Positions 9,092 to 17,023 of a stretch of DNA of 37,807 bases are shown piece after piece. The notes beneath the pieces are model-generated. The model had not been told where the DNA came from. It made no database searches and saw only the letters and a list, made by a program, of their open reading frames with translations. The first letter of the stretch is position 1. Each line of letters begins with the position of its first letter. Both the position numbers and the translations under genes were made by a program. Source of the stretch: Cellvibrionaceae bacterium (GTDB lineage Bacteria > Pseudomonadota > Gammaproteobacteria > Pseudomonadales > Cellvibrionaceae); contig JAGKXD010000035.1 in the NCBI GenBank assembly GCA_021151525.1, positions 1 to 37,807 of the forward strand, written 5' to 3'.

Positions 9092-9748
9092 GTGCGTCTC
9101 GCGATTTTTGATTTAGATAACACCCTTATTGCTGGCGACAGCGATCACAGCTGGGGCGAATTTCTCGTCCATAAAAAGTTGGTGGATGCGCAAACTTATG
9201 CAGAGGCAAATGACCGTTTTTATCAGCAATATAAAGCGGCCACCTTGGACATTCACGAATACCTTGCCTTCTCACTGGCACCGCTCACAAAGTATTCACT
9301 GAATGAACTAGCCTCTCTGCACGCTGAATTTATGCGCGAGTTCATCGAGCCCATGATGCTCCCCAAAGCAAAAGCGCTTTTACAGAAGCACCGTGACCAG
9401 GGTGATTACTTATTGATCATTACCGCCACCAACCGCTTTGTTACCCACCCAATTGCAAAGCACCTAGGTGTAGATGACATTTTGGCCAGCGACGCCGAAA
9501 TAGTGGATGGCCGTTACACCGGCAAAGGTACAGGCACCCCCTGCTTCCAAGGTGGCAAAGTAGTTCGCTTGCAAGAATGGTTAAAAGAAAAAAATTACAC
9601 ACTGGAAGATGCCTATTTCTACAGCGACTCCATCAACGATTTACCCTTGCTTGAACAAGTACCAAACCCTTTTGCTGTAGATGCCGACGAACGTCTGACA
9701 AAAGTTGCGCAAGAGCGCGGCTGGCCATTGATTAGCTTGCGCAATTAA
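9092..9748 (+). CDS. HAD-IB family phosphatase
   Basis: A 218-residue haloacid-dehalogenase-superfamily hydrolase of the SerB-like IB subfamily. Motif I is FDLDNTLI (nucleophile Asp7, general acid Asp9), motif II lies in LLIITATNRF, and the Mg-binding motif is SDSINDLPLLE near residue 178. A helical cap of about residues 20-90 is consistent with class IB. The start is GTG at 9092, with AAGAAGG six bases upstream. In Pseudomonas a homologous HAD gene neighbours rppH and ptsP, so this arrangement is conserved; here it is divergent from rppH across 183 bases. The physiological phosphate ester is not evident; small phosphomonoesters such as histidinol phosphate or phosphoserine are possibilities only. 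Confidence 0.88.
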   Translation: MRLAIFDLDNTLIAGDSDHSWGEFLVHKKLVDAQTYAEANDRFYQQYKAATLDIHEYLAFSLAPLTKYSLNELASLHAEFMREFIEPMMLPKAKALLQKHRDQGDYLLIITATNRFVTHPIAKHLGVDDILASDAEIVDGRYTGKGTGTPCFQGGKVVRLQEWLKEKNYTLEDAYFYSDSINDLPLLEQVPNPFAVDADERLTKVAQERGWPLISLRN

Positions 9749-9887
9749 CTCCACTGCCGGCTCATCAACATTGACGATGCATTGCATCGTCAATAGCTTT
9801 CCCTGCCGCTATAAAACGCCTTCGAAAACGCAAACGCATAAACTCAATAAAAACAATCCGTACAAATTTATTTTTCGCACACACCAT

Positions 9888-9920
9888 AAAAAAAGCCGCT
9901 CATTAAGAGCGGCTTTTTTT
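9888..9920. terminator. Bidirectional terminator between convergent genes
   Basis: A 14-base stem (A7 then GCCGCTC, paired with GAGCGGC then T7) with a five-base loop sits between the convergent HAD gene and the FIST-like gene. A and T runs flank both sides, so it can serve both transcripts. The rest of the 229-base gap shows no gene. Confidence 0.88.
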
Positions 9921-9977
9921 AAACCTGCATTATTTTCTAATAGCCATAGAAGACAACAACCTATAACTATAAAAGCT

Positions 9978-11000
9978 TTATTTAGCGCCCGAAAGCGAAA
10001 GATAAACCAAGGTTTGGTTAAGCAATTGGTAAGCCACTTCACCGAACGTAATAGGGCCCGTTAAATTGTGCGTTTTCTTGCCTTCTAACTCTGAATAAAG
10101 ATAGTTCAAAATACAATTGCAAGAAAACGCAATTTTATCTGTTGCAGATGCTGGCAAGACTTTATTAAATGCTTCAATATAATTTTCAACCGGGCGTGCG
10201 AAGCGATAAGACACATCGGCAAATACAGGAGCATAAAGCGCAACCTTGCCAGCATCTGCATCAACATTTTGAATACTCACGTTCACCATCACACCCGAAT
10301 AATTCGCCACTAAGGGCAAGCGAGTATCTATATTGTGCTGTTGAATATAATCTGCCAACTTAACCGTTTGGCCATCAACACTACATTCAGTAACCTCAAA
10401 GCCAGTCGATTTAAACTTGATTTCCGCACCTTCGCCCTGCGCAAACAAATTCACAATATTGATATTAGCTAATTGATGCGTAGGTAGAGGTATATGCATG
10501 GCCACGGCTTGCTGCTCAAGCAACATGCCATTCAATGGACCGAAGCCTATTTTGGCACTGCGTTTTCCCAAATCATCCAAGTGCACGCCCGAAATCCAAC
10601 CGATGATAGGTGAGAAATACATGTTAGGGAAATTAGGTGCATTTTTCGCGTAAGACGCATGGACTTCAGACATAGCAGGCAGAATAACAACCGTAAAACC
10701 ATGCTCTGGCGCTTCTTGTGAAATTCGGCCTATAGAATTTGTGTCGTAAAGCGTAATGCGTGGAGGCCTACTAGAGGCCACACCATTGATGGTATTTACA
10801 AAAATCTGATTGCGATCTGCCTTACCACCTTCATCAGTCATAAAATAAGGGATCGTACCCGCAATCCAATTACCTGAAGGCAAGTTCGCCAACACGTCTT
10901 CATCGGCTGCAATGACTAAATATTCACCCTGGTTAATTTTTTCGATCAAGGCATCGCGATTGATAAGCGCGCTACTAATACTAATGTTGGCCTCAGCCAT
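9978..11000 (-). CDS. FIST-domain-like protein of unknown function
   Basis: A 340-residue soluble protein without signal peptide or membrane segments. I did not recognise it by name. Its C-terminal third resembles the FIST_C sensory domain: alternating strands around DAGKVALYAPV, a cysteine-containing AFSCNC at residues 291-296 (FIST domains have a Cys at this point), and GPITFGEVAYQLLNQT at 315-330, matching the family G-x-x-x-GE-x(n)-NQT closing motif. The N-terminal part (GNWIAGTIPYF) would correspond to FIST_N. FIST domains are thought to bind small ligands, often amino acids, in signalling proteins; here no output domain is fused. GAGAGG precedes the ATG. It lies 89 bases after the ISL3-like protein gene, in the same direction, probably one operon. 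Confidence 0.6.
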   Translation of the reverse strand: MAEANISISSALINRDALIEKINQGEYLVIAADEDVLANLPSGNWIAGTIPYFMTDEGGKADRNQIFVNTINGVASSRPPRITLYDTNSIGRISQEAPEHGFTVVILPAMSEVHASYAKNAPNFPNMYFSPIIGWISGVHLDDLGKRSAKIGFGPLNGMLLEQQAVAMHIPLPTHQLANINIVNLFAQGEGAEIKFKSTGFEVTECSVDGQTVKLADYIQQHNIDTRLPLVANYSGVMVNVSIQNVDADAGKVALYAPVFADVSYRFARPVENYIEAFNKVLPASATDKIAFSCNCILNYLYSELEGKKTHNLTGPITFGEVAYQLLNQTLVYLSLSGAK

Positions 11001-11089
11001 ACCACAAACCTCTCAATTCGATTCAATTCAACTTTTTTATTTCAATTTATAGCGCCGATTTTATTTAAGACTCAACAGCGCGCCGCACT

Positions 11090-12340
11090 TTAAGTCGAGT
11101 AACTGCGGTTCAACACTAAACGATATTCCTTTTCCAAAAAGCGTTGGTTTTGTTTCATAAAATCTCTAATACGTCGCGCTGCACTGATTTCCACCACAGG
11201 ATCCGGATTCATTAATAACTGTGAGCGTAAATTAGCAAGTAGAAGCTTATAGGCGATGTGCGTGCTTGGCAGGAAGGCATCATCTTTCAATATGCGTTGC
11301 CATACTTGGTGGTTTTCATCGGGCAAGGTGAATTGCGCTTCTTCCGGGGCATTCATCAAATGATTGATAAGCACCAACTCAGCACGCAATAAACGCGCAT
11401 TCTTTTTAAAGTATTCACGTACCGAATTTAGAACCACTAATTTTCCATGATTGTCTGCACTGTTTTGAAATGCATGACGTGCACGCACCAACAATAGGTT
11501 AAGCGATACATTAGTGGAATTGAGATTGATTTTACCGGCAATCATTTTTAACCAGATACCATTTTTCAAGCTCGGCAACACTAATTTATTCACCACTGCT
11601 GCACGTTCTTCAGCCACTTGTTTCTTCATCGAGAGCGAACAGACTTGGTTGATTTCAGCATCCAAATTTGCAGCTTGGCTAATAAAATACTTGCGCAGAT
11701 CTATAACTGTAGCATTTACCGCAGCATCATCTTTTGCTTCAAGAAAAGCCAACTTTAATTTAGACAGCAACAGCCGCAATGAAAATGCCTGGGTTTTTAA
11801 ATGTAAACGATCTGAAATAATGCGCTCCCAAATAGGATCTGTCTCTGTCGGCAAACAAGCAGCCAAGCGATCACTTTCTGCAGCCTTCTCCAAGTCTTGC
11901 AAAATTTCCTGAACTAGCACCAGATCAATTGCAAATTGACTAGCAATTGCCTCAGCCGAGAAACCGCGCGCACTCGTAATGGCCACCTGCTGACGCAGCT
12001 GGTGAGTGTAATTGCGCTTTAAATCGCCGATAAACGCAGGTTGTGATAACACATCGCGACTGATACCAACACCATTAATCATGTTATTGGCGAACGAAGA
12101 CGTGATATAGCAGGAGTAATAACCAAAGCTGGTGTGAGTCCAACGCTTTCTAGTACCTGTATCGGAAATACCCGATGGATCTACTTCACCACTTTTAGAG
12201 AACAAAGAAAATTTTGGCTTTTCTTGTGCGTAGCCTAATTCGATATAGATGGCTTTCTTTTTTTCATCAAGGGCAACCTCCTGTATTGACCAAGGCGCTT
12301 TTATTCCTAAAAAGGCCTCAAAATAAAATCTCGGTTGCAT
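11090..12340 (-). CDS. ISL3-transposase-N-terminus-like protein with three C-terminal repeats
   Basis: A 416-residue protein of unknown function. The N-terminus (LGIKAPWSIQEVALDEKKK, then RKRWTHTSFGYYSCYI) resembles the start of ISL3-family transposases, where a zinc ribbon precedes a W-x-H motif; here the ribbon cysteines are absent. A helix-turn-helix-like GFSAEAIASQFAIDLVLVQE follows (about 126-145). No DDE catalytic domain is present. The C-terminal half holds three ungapped 59-residue copies starting at Trp171, Trp263 and Trp347, each with LLL at +19, Arg at +45 and Glu at +58. The ATG at 12340 is preceded by AAGGAG; a TTG two codons upstream is possible. It is probably cotranscribed with the FIST-like gene. 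A DNA-binding or scaffold role is inference. Confidence 0.65.
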   Translation of the reverse strand: MQPRFYFEAFLGIKAPWSIQEVALDEKKKAIYIELGYAQEKPKFSLFSKSGEVDPSGISDTGTRKRWTHTSFGYYSCYITSSFANNMINGVGISRDVLSQPAFIGDLKRNYTHQLRQQVAITSARGFSAEAIASQFAIDLVLVQEILQDLEKAAESDRLAACLPTETDPIWERIISDRLHLKTQAFSLRLLLSKLKLAFLEAKDDAAVNATVIDLRKYFISQAANLDAEINQVCSLSMKKQVAEERAAVVNKLVLPSLKNGIWLKMIAGKINLNSTNVSLNLLLVRARHAFQNSADNHGKLVVLNSVREYFKKNARLLRAELVLINHLMNAPEEAQFTLPDENHQVWQRILKDDAFLPSTHIAYKLLLANLRSQLLMNPDPVVEISAARRIRDFMKQNQRFLEKEYRLVLNRSYST

Positions 12341-12383
12341 TAACAATTAACTCCTTTATTCGATGATTTAAGGTGAGCAGCCT

Positions 12384-12401
12384 ATGTTTAATTTTAAACA
12401 T
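12384..12401. promoter_or_regulatory. Perfect inverted repeat, candidate operator
   Basis: ATGTTTAA, two bases, then TTAAACAT: a perfect 8-base dyad 43 bases upstream of the ISL3-like protein start. The position suits a regulator of the minus-strand pair. No regulator is identified. Confidence 0.4.
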
Positions 12402-12676
12402 GGGACTCTGATTATTATTGTTTGTACTTATGCAAAGCGTTCGATTAAAAAAAGTACAGCACTGCACGGCGCGCGCGCAATTATGACGATAGCTCAATCG
12501 CTTTAATAGTCACTTAAATCGACTTTATTGAAAAAAGATTACTATTTTTAAAAATTAGTCGTCTAAATCATCGAAAAAAATAAATTTTTGCAAAACTTCT
12601 CACAATAATAAAATTTGCCCGGTACACATTCACAAAGCTTCATCATATTTAGTGTTTAATATTTTTGTTCTGTACT

Positions 12677-12696
12677 ACTTGCAAAAGTAAGCAAGT
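12677..12696. promoter_or_regulatory. Dyad, candidate enhancer site for a sigma-54 activator
   Basis: ACTTGC, eight bases, GCAAGT: a perfect 6-base dyad centred about 96 bases upstream of the predicted start of transcription from the sigma-54-type promoter. Enhancer-binding proteins commonly bind dyads at this distance. The activator is not in the window. Confidence 0.35.
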
Positions 12697-12755
12697 GAAA
12701 TTGTCAGATAAAACTAATTCATATTTTTAGAGAAGACTTTTTTACACACACAAAA

Positions 12756-12772
12756 TTGGCATGGAGGCTGCT
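12756..12772 (+). promoter_or_regulatory. Sigma-54 (-24/-12) promoter
   Basis: TTGGCATGGAGGCTGCT has the invariant GG (12758-12759) and GC (12770-12771) separated by exactly ten bases and matches the consensus YTGGCACG-N4-TTGCW at most positions. The predicted start lies near 12783, about 48 bases before the small ORF. It shares 14 of 18 aligned bases with the promoter at 17308. Confidence 0.65.
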
Positions 12773-12830
12773 CTAAAAAATAGGCGTGATCTTACGCCAC
12801 ATTTAAACACTTTATTTTTAAGGAAAGCCC

Positions 12831-12911
12831 ATGCTGAAAAATGTTGTAGCTATTCACATTAAGACTCCGAAATATTTGATTATCTCCCCGGTACCATTCA
12901 AACCGCTCTGA
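12831..12911 (+). CDS. Small ORF, 26 residues, unknown
   Basis: An ATG with a strong AAGGAAAG ribosome site six bases upstream opens a 26-codon frame beginning MLKNVVAIHIK and ending ISPVPFKPL. It has two prolines and a hydrophobic, lysine-containing make-up, no cysteine and no recognisable signal peptide. It ends 62 bases before the aldehyde dehydrogenase gene and is first after the sigma-54-type promoter. It may be a translated leader peptide, a peptide with its own role, or a precursor modified by neighbouring enzymes; none of these can be decided from sequence. It is too short for most gene finders. Confidence 0.4.
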   Translation: MLKNVVAIHIKTPKYLIISPVPFKPL

Positions 12912-12973
12912 CCCTTTCTGTCTTTGATTCCCCCCACCACTTTTACATTAATGATTTCATTTGAGGATGAATT

Positions 12974-13963
12974 ATGCAGTTCATTAAGCAGTTTTTTGGC
13001 GGTAATAAAAGTTATTTTTTGACATCAAGCGAGATCAAACCCCAGCGTCTGCGCGTGGGCATTTTAGGCACAGGAAAAATAGGAACAGATTTGCTCATTA
13101 AAGTGCAGCGCTCCAAAGTACTTGAATGCGTTCTTTTTGCAGGACGCAATTTGGAATCATCAGGTATGCAAACCGCTGCGACCTTAGGCGTAAAAGTTTC
13201 AGATAAAGGCATAGAAGCCTTTCGCGATAAAGCTAATCAATGTGACATAGTTTTTGATGCAACGTCTGCAGCAAACCATTTAGAGCATGCCCCCTTATTT
13301 GACACGCTTGGAATATTTGCGATCGATATGACTCCTTCGCAAATTGGTGAGTGCTGTGTACCGGCCATAAGCCTCGATGAGATTGCCAACAACAATAACA
13401 TCAGCATGATTTCCTGTGGCGGCCAAAGTTCCATTCCAATTGCGCACGTACTTTCAAAAGTGATTTCCAATATCGAACAAATTGAAGTGCGCTCAATCGT
13501 ATCTGCAAACTCTGTTGGCCCCGGCACTTTGGCGAATATTGATGAGTACTACCACAACACAACTGGGGGCTTAAAAAAATATACCGGTTTGGAAAATTTT
13601 TTAGTGGACTTGCAAGTAGATGAAATCAATTTAGAAACGCGCATGTACACGTCTATTTACGCGCACACAGATTTCACAGATCTCGCTGCATTGACGCAAC
13701 CATTGCTGGATATTGTGCAAAAATTACAGGCCTATGTACCCGGCTATAAATTGGAAGCAGAGCCTGTACGCGATGACAAAGGCATACGTATCGAGATTAG
13801 CGTGGAAGGTTTGGGAGATTATCTGCCGAGGTACGCGGGCAATTTGGATATTATTAATTGCGCAGCTATAGCGGTAGCTGAAGAGTATGCACAATCACAA
13901 CTCTATGCACGCGAAGTGAATAAAAGCGAACAGCGTTGGACGGAAACAAGTTTATCTAATTAA
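12974..13963 (+). CDS. Acylating acetaldehyde dehydrogenase-like (MhpF/DmpF family), stand-alone
   Basis: A 329-residue member of the acetaldehyde dehydrogenase (acylating) family, which interconverts an aldehyde plus CoA and acyl-CoA with NAD. Seen are the nucleotide-binding VGILGTGKIGTDL (28-40), FDATSAANH, the catalytic Cys148 in SCGGQSSIP, SVGPGTLANIDEY, AYVPGYKL and YLPRYAGNLDI, all in the order of E. coli MhpF. Unusual features are about 26 extra N-terminal residues before the Rossmann fold and the absence of the partner aldolase (MhpE/DmpG) that normally channels acetaldehyde to it. AGGA precedes the ATG. It follows the 26-codon ORF and the sigma-54-type promoter, and a terminator ends it. 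Substrate could be a longer aldehyde or acyl-CoA; catabolism of aromatics has no other gene here. Confidence 0.85.
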   Translation: MQFIKQFFGGNKSYFLTSSEIKPQRLRVGILGTGKIGTDLLIKVQRSKVLECVLFAGRNLESSGMQTAATLGVKVSDKGIEAFRDKANQCDIVFDATSAANHLEHAPLFDTLGIFAIDMTPSQIGECCVPAISLDEIANNNNISMISCGGQSSIPIAHVLSKVISNIEQIEVRSIVSANSVGPGTLANIDEYYHNTTGGLKKYTGLENFLVDLQVDEINLETRMYTSIYAHTDFTDLAALTQPLLDIVQKLQAYVPGYKLEAEPVRDDKGIRIEISVEGLGDYLPRYAGNLDIINCAAIAVAEEYAQSQLYAREVNKSEQRWTETSLSN

Positions 13964-13972
13964 TGCCGATAT

Positions 13973-14006
13973 AAAAAAACCGCTCTTGAGGGAGCGGTTT
14001 TTAAAA
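13973..14006. terminator. Bidirectional terminator
   Basis: AAACCGCTC pairs perfectly with GAGCGGTTT across a six-base loop (stem 13977-14000), flanked by A and T runs. It separates the convergent aldehyde dehydrogenase and DUF3592-like genes. Confidence 0.85.
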
Positions 14007-14010
14007 AAGC

Positions 14011-14442
14011 TTAAACTGTTTTTCGACGCGTTAAATAAAACACCACAACCAACAAACCAATGCCGACAACAAACAGCGCGTAATAATTAGCATTGAAGCG
14101 CGATGCTATTTGTTCTGCGGAACCACAAATAGAATTTTGCGGATTCTCAACCGCATAAGTCACCATCACATTTTCGCCCATTTGCGCTTTCGCGCAAGAG
14201 GCAACGCACGCATTGCTTGCACCACGGAATTCTTTGCCATCCACGGCAAATGTGTAATACACCAAACCCGCATTTGAACAATTTTTATTGTTGATTACGG
14301 CCTCAACACGATTAGCAGCATCCACCAGCGCTTGAGCATCGCGCTGAAAATGGTGATTTACACCGGCGAGCACTGTAACCAAGGCAAGCACTAACAGGCT
14401 AAATAAAACTCGCAAAATAATTCGGCGCTCAATAGACGGCAT
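14011..14442 (-). CDS. DUF3592-like membrane protein
   Basis: A 143-residue protein with one membrane segment near each end (about 10-30 and 118-138) and an extracytoplasmic middle. The middle has the pattern of DUF3592 proteins: a strand-rich stretch with VYYTFAVDGKEFRGAS and MGENVMVTYAVENPQNSIC. Four or five cysteines (NCSNAG, NACVASCAK, SICG) in this part suggest disulfides, which fits a periplasmic location. No function is established for the family. It appears monocistronic, between the terminator at 13973 and rlmI, which runs in the same direction with a gap of 121 bases. Confidence 0.7.
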   Translation of the reverse strand: MPSIERRIILRVLFSLLVLALVTVLAGVNHHFQRDAQALVDAANRVEAVINNKNCSNAGLVYYTFAVDGKEFRGASNACVASCAKAQMGENVMVTYAVENPQNSICGSAEQIASRFNANYYALFVVGIGLLVVVFYLTRRKTV

Positions 14443-14563
14443 AAATATTTTCTCTTATCTCAAACTCTATATCTCGGAACAACTTTAGCCGCGAAGCTCT
14501 GAATATTTAAAACTTACTATATTCGCGACTAAGGTCAATCCTCCTCGTAGACGGCAATTGTAT

Positions 14564-15772
14564 TTACGCCAAATAAACCCGTGCAAATATTGCTTTCAAA
14601 TAATCTGTTTCAGGAATTGCGGGATGCACCGGATGATCTGGCCCCTGCCCACCCTGCCCAATAATTTGCACATGACGATCCAAGTGGCGGCCTGCAGCGC
14701 GCACAATTTCTACTAAAGTATCTTTACCCAAATGCATTGAACAGGAACCGGCAACTAACAAGCCATCGCGACCCAATAAGCGCATACCTAATTCGTTGAT
14801 GTGACGATAAGCTGCTTCGCCGGCTTTTTGGTCTTTGCGTTTTTTAATAAATGCCGGCGGGTCGAGCACCACAATATCGAAACGCTCGTCTTCGGCAATT
14901 AAATGCTTGAGAACTTCAATTGCTTTGCCTTCAAAGCAGGTAATTTTATCTTCCACACCATTGAGTGCTGCATTTTTTTCTACGTAGTCCAATGCTGCTT
15001 CGGACACATCCACACAATAAACTTCGCTCGCGCCGGCAACGGCTGCTTGCACGCCCCATCCACCAATATAAGAGAAAACATCGAGCACACGTTTGCCAGT
15101 GACATACTGCTGCAATTGTGCGCGGTTTACGCGATGATCGTAAAACCAACCGGTTTTTTGGCCGCCGTGTACCGGTGCCAAAAAGCGCGTACCGTTTTCA
15201 ATTAATTCAACTTCTTCTGGCACAGCGCCGTACACAACTTCGGTGTATTCCGGCAGATTCTCCAAAGCGCGGGCGCTGTGATCGTTCGCCAACAAAATCC
15301 CTACCGGCTTAATGACTTGCACCAGCGCATCAATAATATCTTGCTTCGCCAACTCCATACCCGCACTCGCAATTTGCACCACGAGATAATCGCCAAAACG
15401 ATCTACCACCAAACCCGGCAGCAAATCTGAATCACCGTAAACCAAACGATAAAACGGCTCATCGAAAGTCAACTCGCGCAGCGCCAGTGATTGCTTAAAG
15501 CGATGCACCAACAGTGATTTATTGAGTGGATGAGATTCGTCGCGGTTAATAATACGCCCGCAAATCAAACTGGTCGGATTCATCAAGGCAATACCCAAAG
15601 GCTTGCCGCTGTGAGTTGTCACCAAGGCTTGCTGCCCCATGTCGAATTGCTTGAGCGGCGAACGCGCCACATCCACCTCATTGCTGTAAATCCAGAGATG
15701 GCCGAGCTTTAAGCGGCGATCAGCTTGAGCATTTAAGATGAGAACGGGCAAAGCAGAATCTGAGTGCGACAT
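14564..15772 (-). CDS. rlmI: 23S rRNA m5C1962 methyltransferase-type RlmI
   Basis: A SAM-dependent RNA cytosine-5 methyltransferase of the RlmI type, which in E. coli modifies C1962 of 23S rRNA. It has an N-terminal PUA domain (GHLWIYSNEV, FDMGQQALV), a linker with YGDSDLLPGLVVDRFGDYLVVQ, the Rossmann domain with VLDVFSYIGGWGVQAA for SAM and VVLDPPAFIKKRKDQ, and the catalytic-cysteine motif GSCSMHL. The length of 402 residues is normal. ATG at 15772 is chosen over an in-frame TTG four codons earlier, because it gives the compact N-terminus leading into the PUA domain. It appears monocistronic. Confidence 0.93.
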   Translation of the reverse strand: MSHSDSALPVLILNAQADRRLKLGHLWIYSNEVDVARSPLKQFDMGQQALVTTHSGKPLGIALMNPTSLICGRIINRDESHPLNKSLLVHRFKQSLALRELTFDEPFYRLVYGDSDLLPGLVVDRFGDYLVVQIASAGMELAKQDIIDALVQVIKPVGILLANDHSARALENLPEYTEVVYGAVPEEVELIENGTRFLAPVHGGQKTGWFYDHRVNRAQLQQYVTGKRVLDVFSYIGGWGVQAAVAGASEVYCVDVSEAALDYVEKNAALNGVEDKITCFEGKAIEVLKHLIAEDERFDIVVLDPPAFIKKRKDQKAGEAAYRHINELGMRLLGRDGLLVAGSCSMHLGKDTLVEIVRAAGRHLDRHVQIIGQGGQGPDHPVHPAIPETDYLKAIFARVYLA

Positions 15773-15875
15773 GGGAATATCCAAGGAAAGACAGAAAAGA
15801 GTCGAATTATAGCGGGATTAGCCGATCAGCACCCTAAAGTTCAACAACAAAATCTTTAAGGCTGCAGGATTGCCT

Positions 15876-15911
15876 AAAAAAAAAGCCCACACTCAATTTC
15901 TGAGTGTGGGC
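15876..15911 (-). terminator. Rho-independent terminator of fructokinase gene
   Basis: A perfect 11-base stem (GCCCACACTCA, five-base loop, TGAGTGTGGGC) is followed, reading the minus strand, by nine T residues. It lies 58 bases past the fructokinase stop. Confidence 0.9.
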
Positions 15912-15968
15912 GAAGCTTTGCACCACAGCGGAAAACTAACTAAACAACGAACAAACTTGAATAACAAA

Positions 15969-16877
15969 TCAACTTAGGGAACGGGCCAAGGCTATAGCAC
16001 CCGCAACACCCGCTTTACCGTCTAATTCAGAGAGCACAATATAATTAGCAACATCCCCTAGAATACGTTCATGCGCATAACCGTTAATTTGGCGCAGGAA
16101 TTCAGCGTGAATTTTGGGGAGCAATCCCTCTTTCATCATGACACCACCACCCAACACAATTTTTTCCGGAGCATAGAGTTGGGTAAGATTCGCACACATA
16201 AGCCCAAGGTAATAAATTTCAGCAACCCAAATTGGGTGATCGAGTGGCAGGTCTTTTACAGACTCTGCTGTGCGCAACCCCAATGACGCACCAGACGCCA
16301 AGCCTTCTAAACAATTCTGATGAAATGGACAATTTGATACGGCATTAATATCAAAGGAGTGTCTCGGCACAAGTATGTGACCAACCTCCAAATGAGTTAC
16401 ACCTTGTACCAAGCGACCACCGCTCATCACCCCTGCACCAATACCCGTGCCTACGGTGACGTAAACAAAATCATCACACCCTCTAGCGGCACCCTGTAAA
16501 TGCTCCCCCAGAGCTGCGGCATTAACGTCTGTATCAAAGGCAACAGGTACATTAAATTGTTGGGCGAAGAAGCCCACGAAATTTGTGCCCGACCACCCCG
16601 GTTTTGGCGTTTTCTTGATACATCCGTAATCTTCAGCCTTAGGATTTAACTCAACGGGGCCAAAACTACCGATTCCTAAAGCACTCATTCTTCCCCACTG
16701 TAGCTGCGCTTGAGAAAAAAAACGCACACAACTGGCTAAGGTTGTTTTCGGCTGCTCAGTAGGGATAAGGGCGCGCGATAAAATGTCGCCTGCTGCATTG
16801 GCAACAACACAAATAAACTTTGTGCCGCCCGCTTCAATTGCACCTACTACTTTTTCCGTGCTAGTCGAATTCATCAT
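15969..16877 (-). CDS. ROK-family fructokinase
   Basis: A 302-residue ROK sugar kinase that most resembles the bacterial fructokinase branch (fructose plus ATP to fructose 6-phosphate). It has the phosphate-binding IEAGGTKFICVV (14-25), GSFGPVELNPK, the catalytic Asp117 in FDTDVNAAALGE, VTVGTGIGAGVMSGG, and a zinc site formed by His167 with Cys183, His186 and Cys189 in NCPFHQNCLEGLASG. Unlike the regulator at 19124 it has no N-terminal helix-turn-helix. Its promoter overlaps the operator at 17024-17057, almost identical to the one in front of the ROK regulator and transporter, so it belongs to the same regulon although a PEP-CTERM gene lies between. Fructose from the GH32-type enzyme is the likely substrate. 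Confidence 0.9.
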   Translation of the reverse strand: MMNSTSTEKVVGAIEAGGTKFICVVANAAGDILSRALIPTEQPKTTLASCVRFFSQAQLQWGRMSALGIGSFGPVELNPKAEDYGCIKKTPKPGWSGTNFVGFFAQQFNVPVAFDTDVNAAALGEHLQGAARGCDDFVYVTVGTGIGAGVMSGGRLVQGVTHLEVGHILVPRHSFDINAVSNCPFHQNCLEGLASGASLGLRTAESVKDLPLDHPIWVAEIYYLGLMCANLTQLYAPEKIVLGGGVMMKEGLLPKIHAEFLRQINGYAHERILGDVANYIVLSELDGKAGVAGAIALARSLS

Positions 16878-17023
16878 GACACCACAATGACTAAAACCTG
16901 TCCCAAATCCACTGCTACCTGCTCTGCTACAACATTGAGTAGATAACGCCTAACAAAACCCCAAAGCTGACATTATTACAAATAGGGCAATGACTAGACC
17001 TATCGATGACGAGCATTTCTTTT

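Larger units (their letters stand above)
12341..12830. other. AT-rich divergent regulatory region without genes
   Basis: About 490 bases between the ISL3-like gene (minus) and the small ORF (plus). It is clearly AT-rich and contains two dyads (12384-12401 and 12677-12696) and a sigma-54-type promoter at 12756-12772. A short GGCGT/ACGCC hairpin at 12783-12798 lies about where transcription from that promoter would begin. No coding frame longer than a few codons with a ribosome site was seen in it. Confidence 0.6.

Noticed and set aside
11514..11912. 132-codon plus-strand frame opposite the repeat protein
   Set aside because: The minus-strand frame has internal repeats and a ribosome site; this one has neither and lies antisense.
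11090..12340. Intact ISL3 insertion sequence
   Set aside because: No DDE catalytic domain, no terminal inverted repeats and no target duplication seen; only the N-terminus resembles the transposase.
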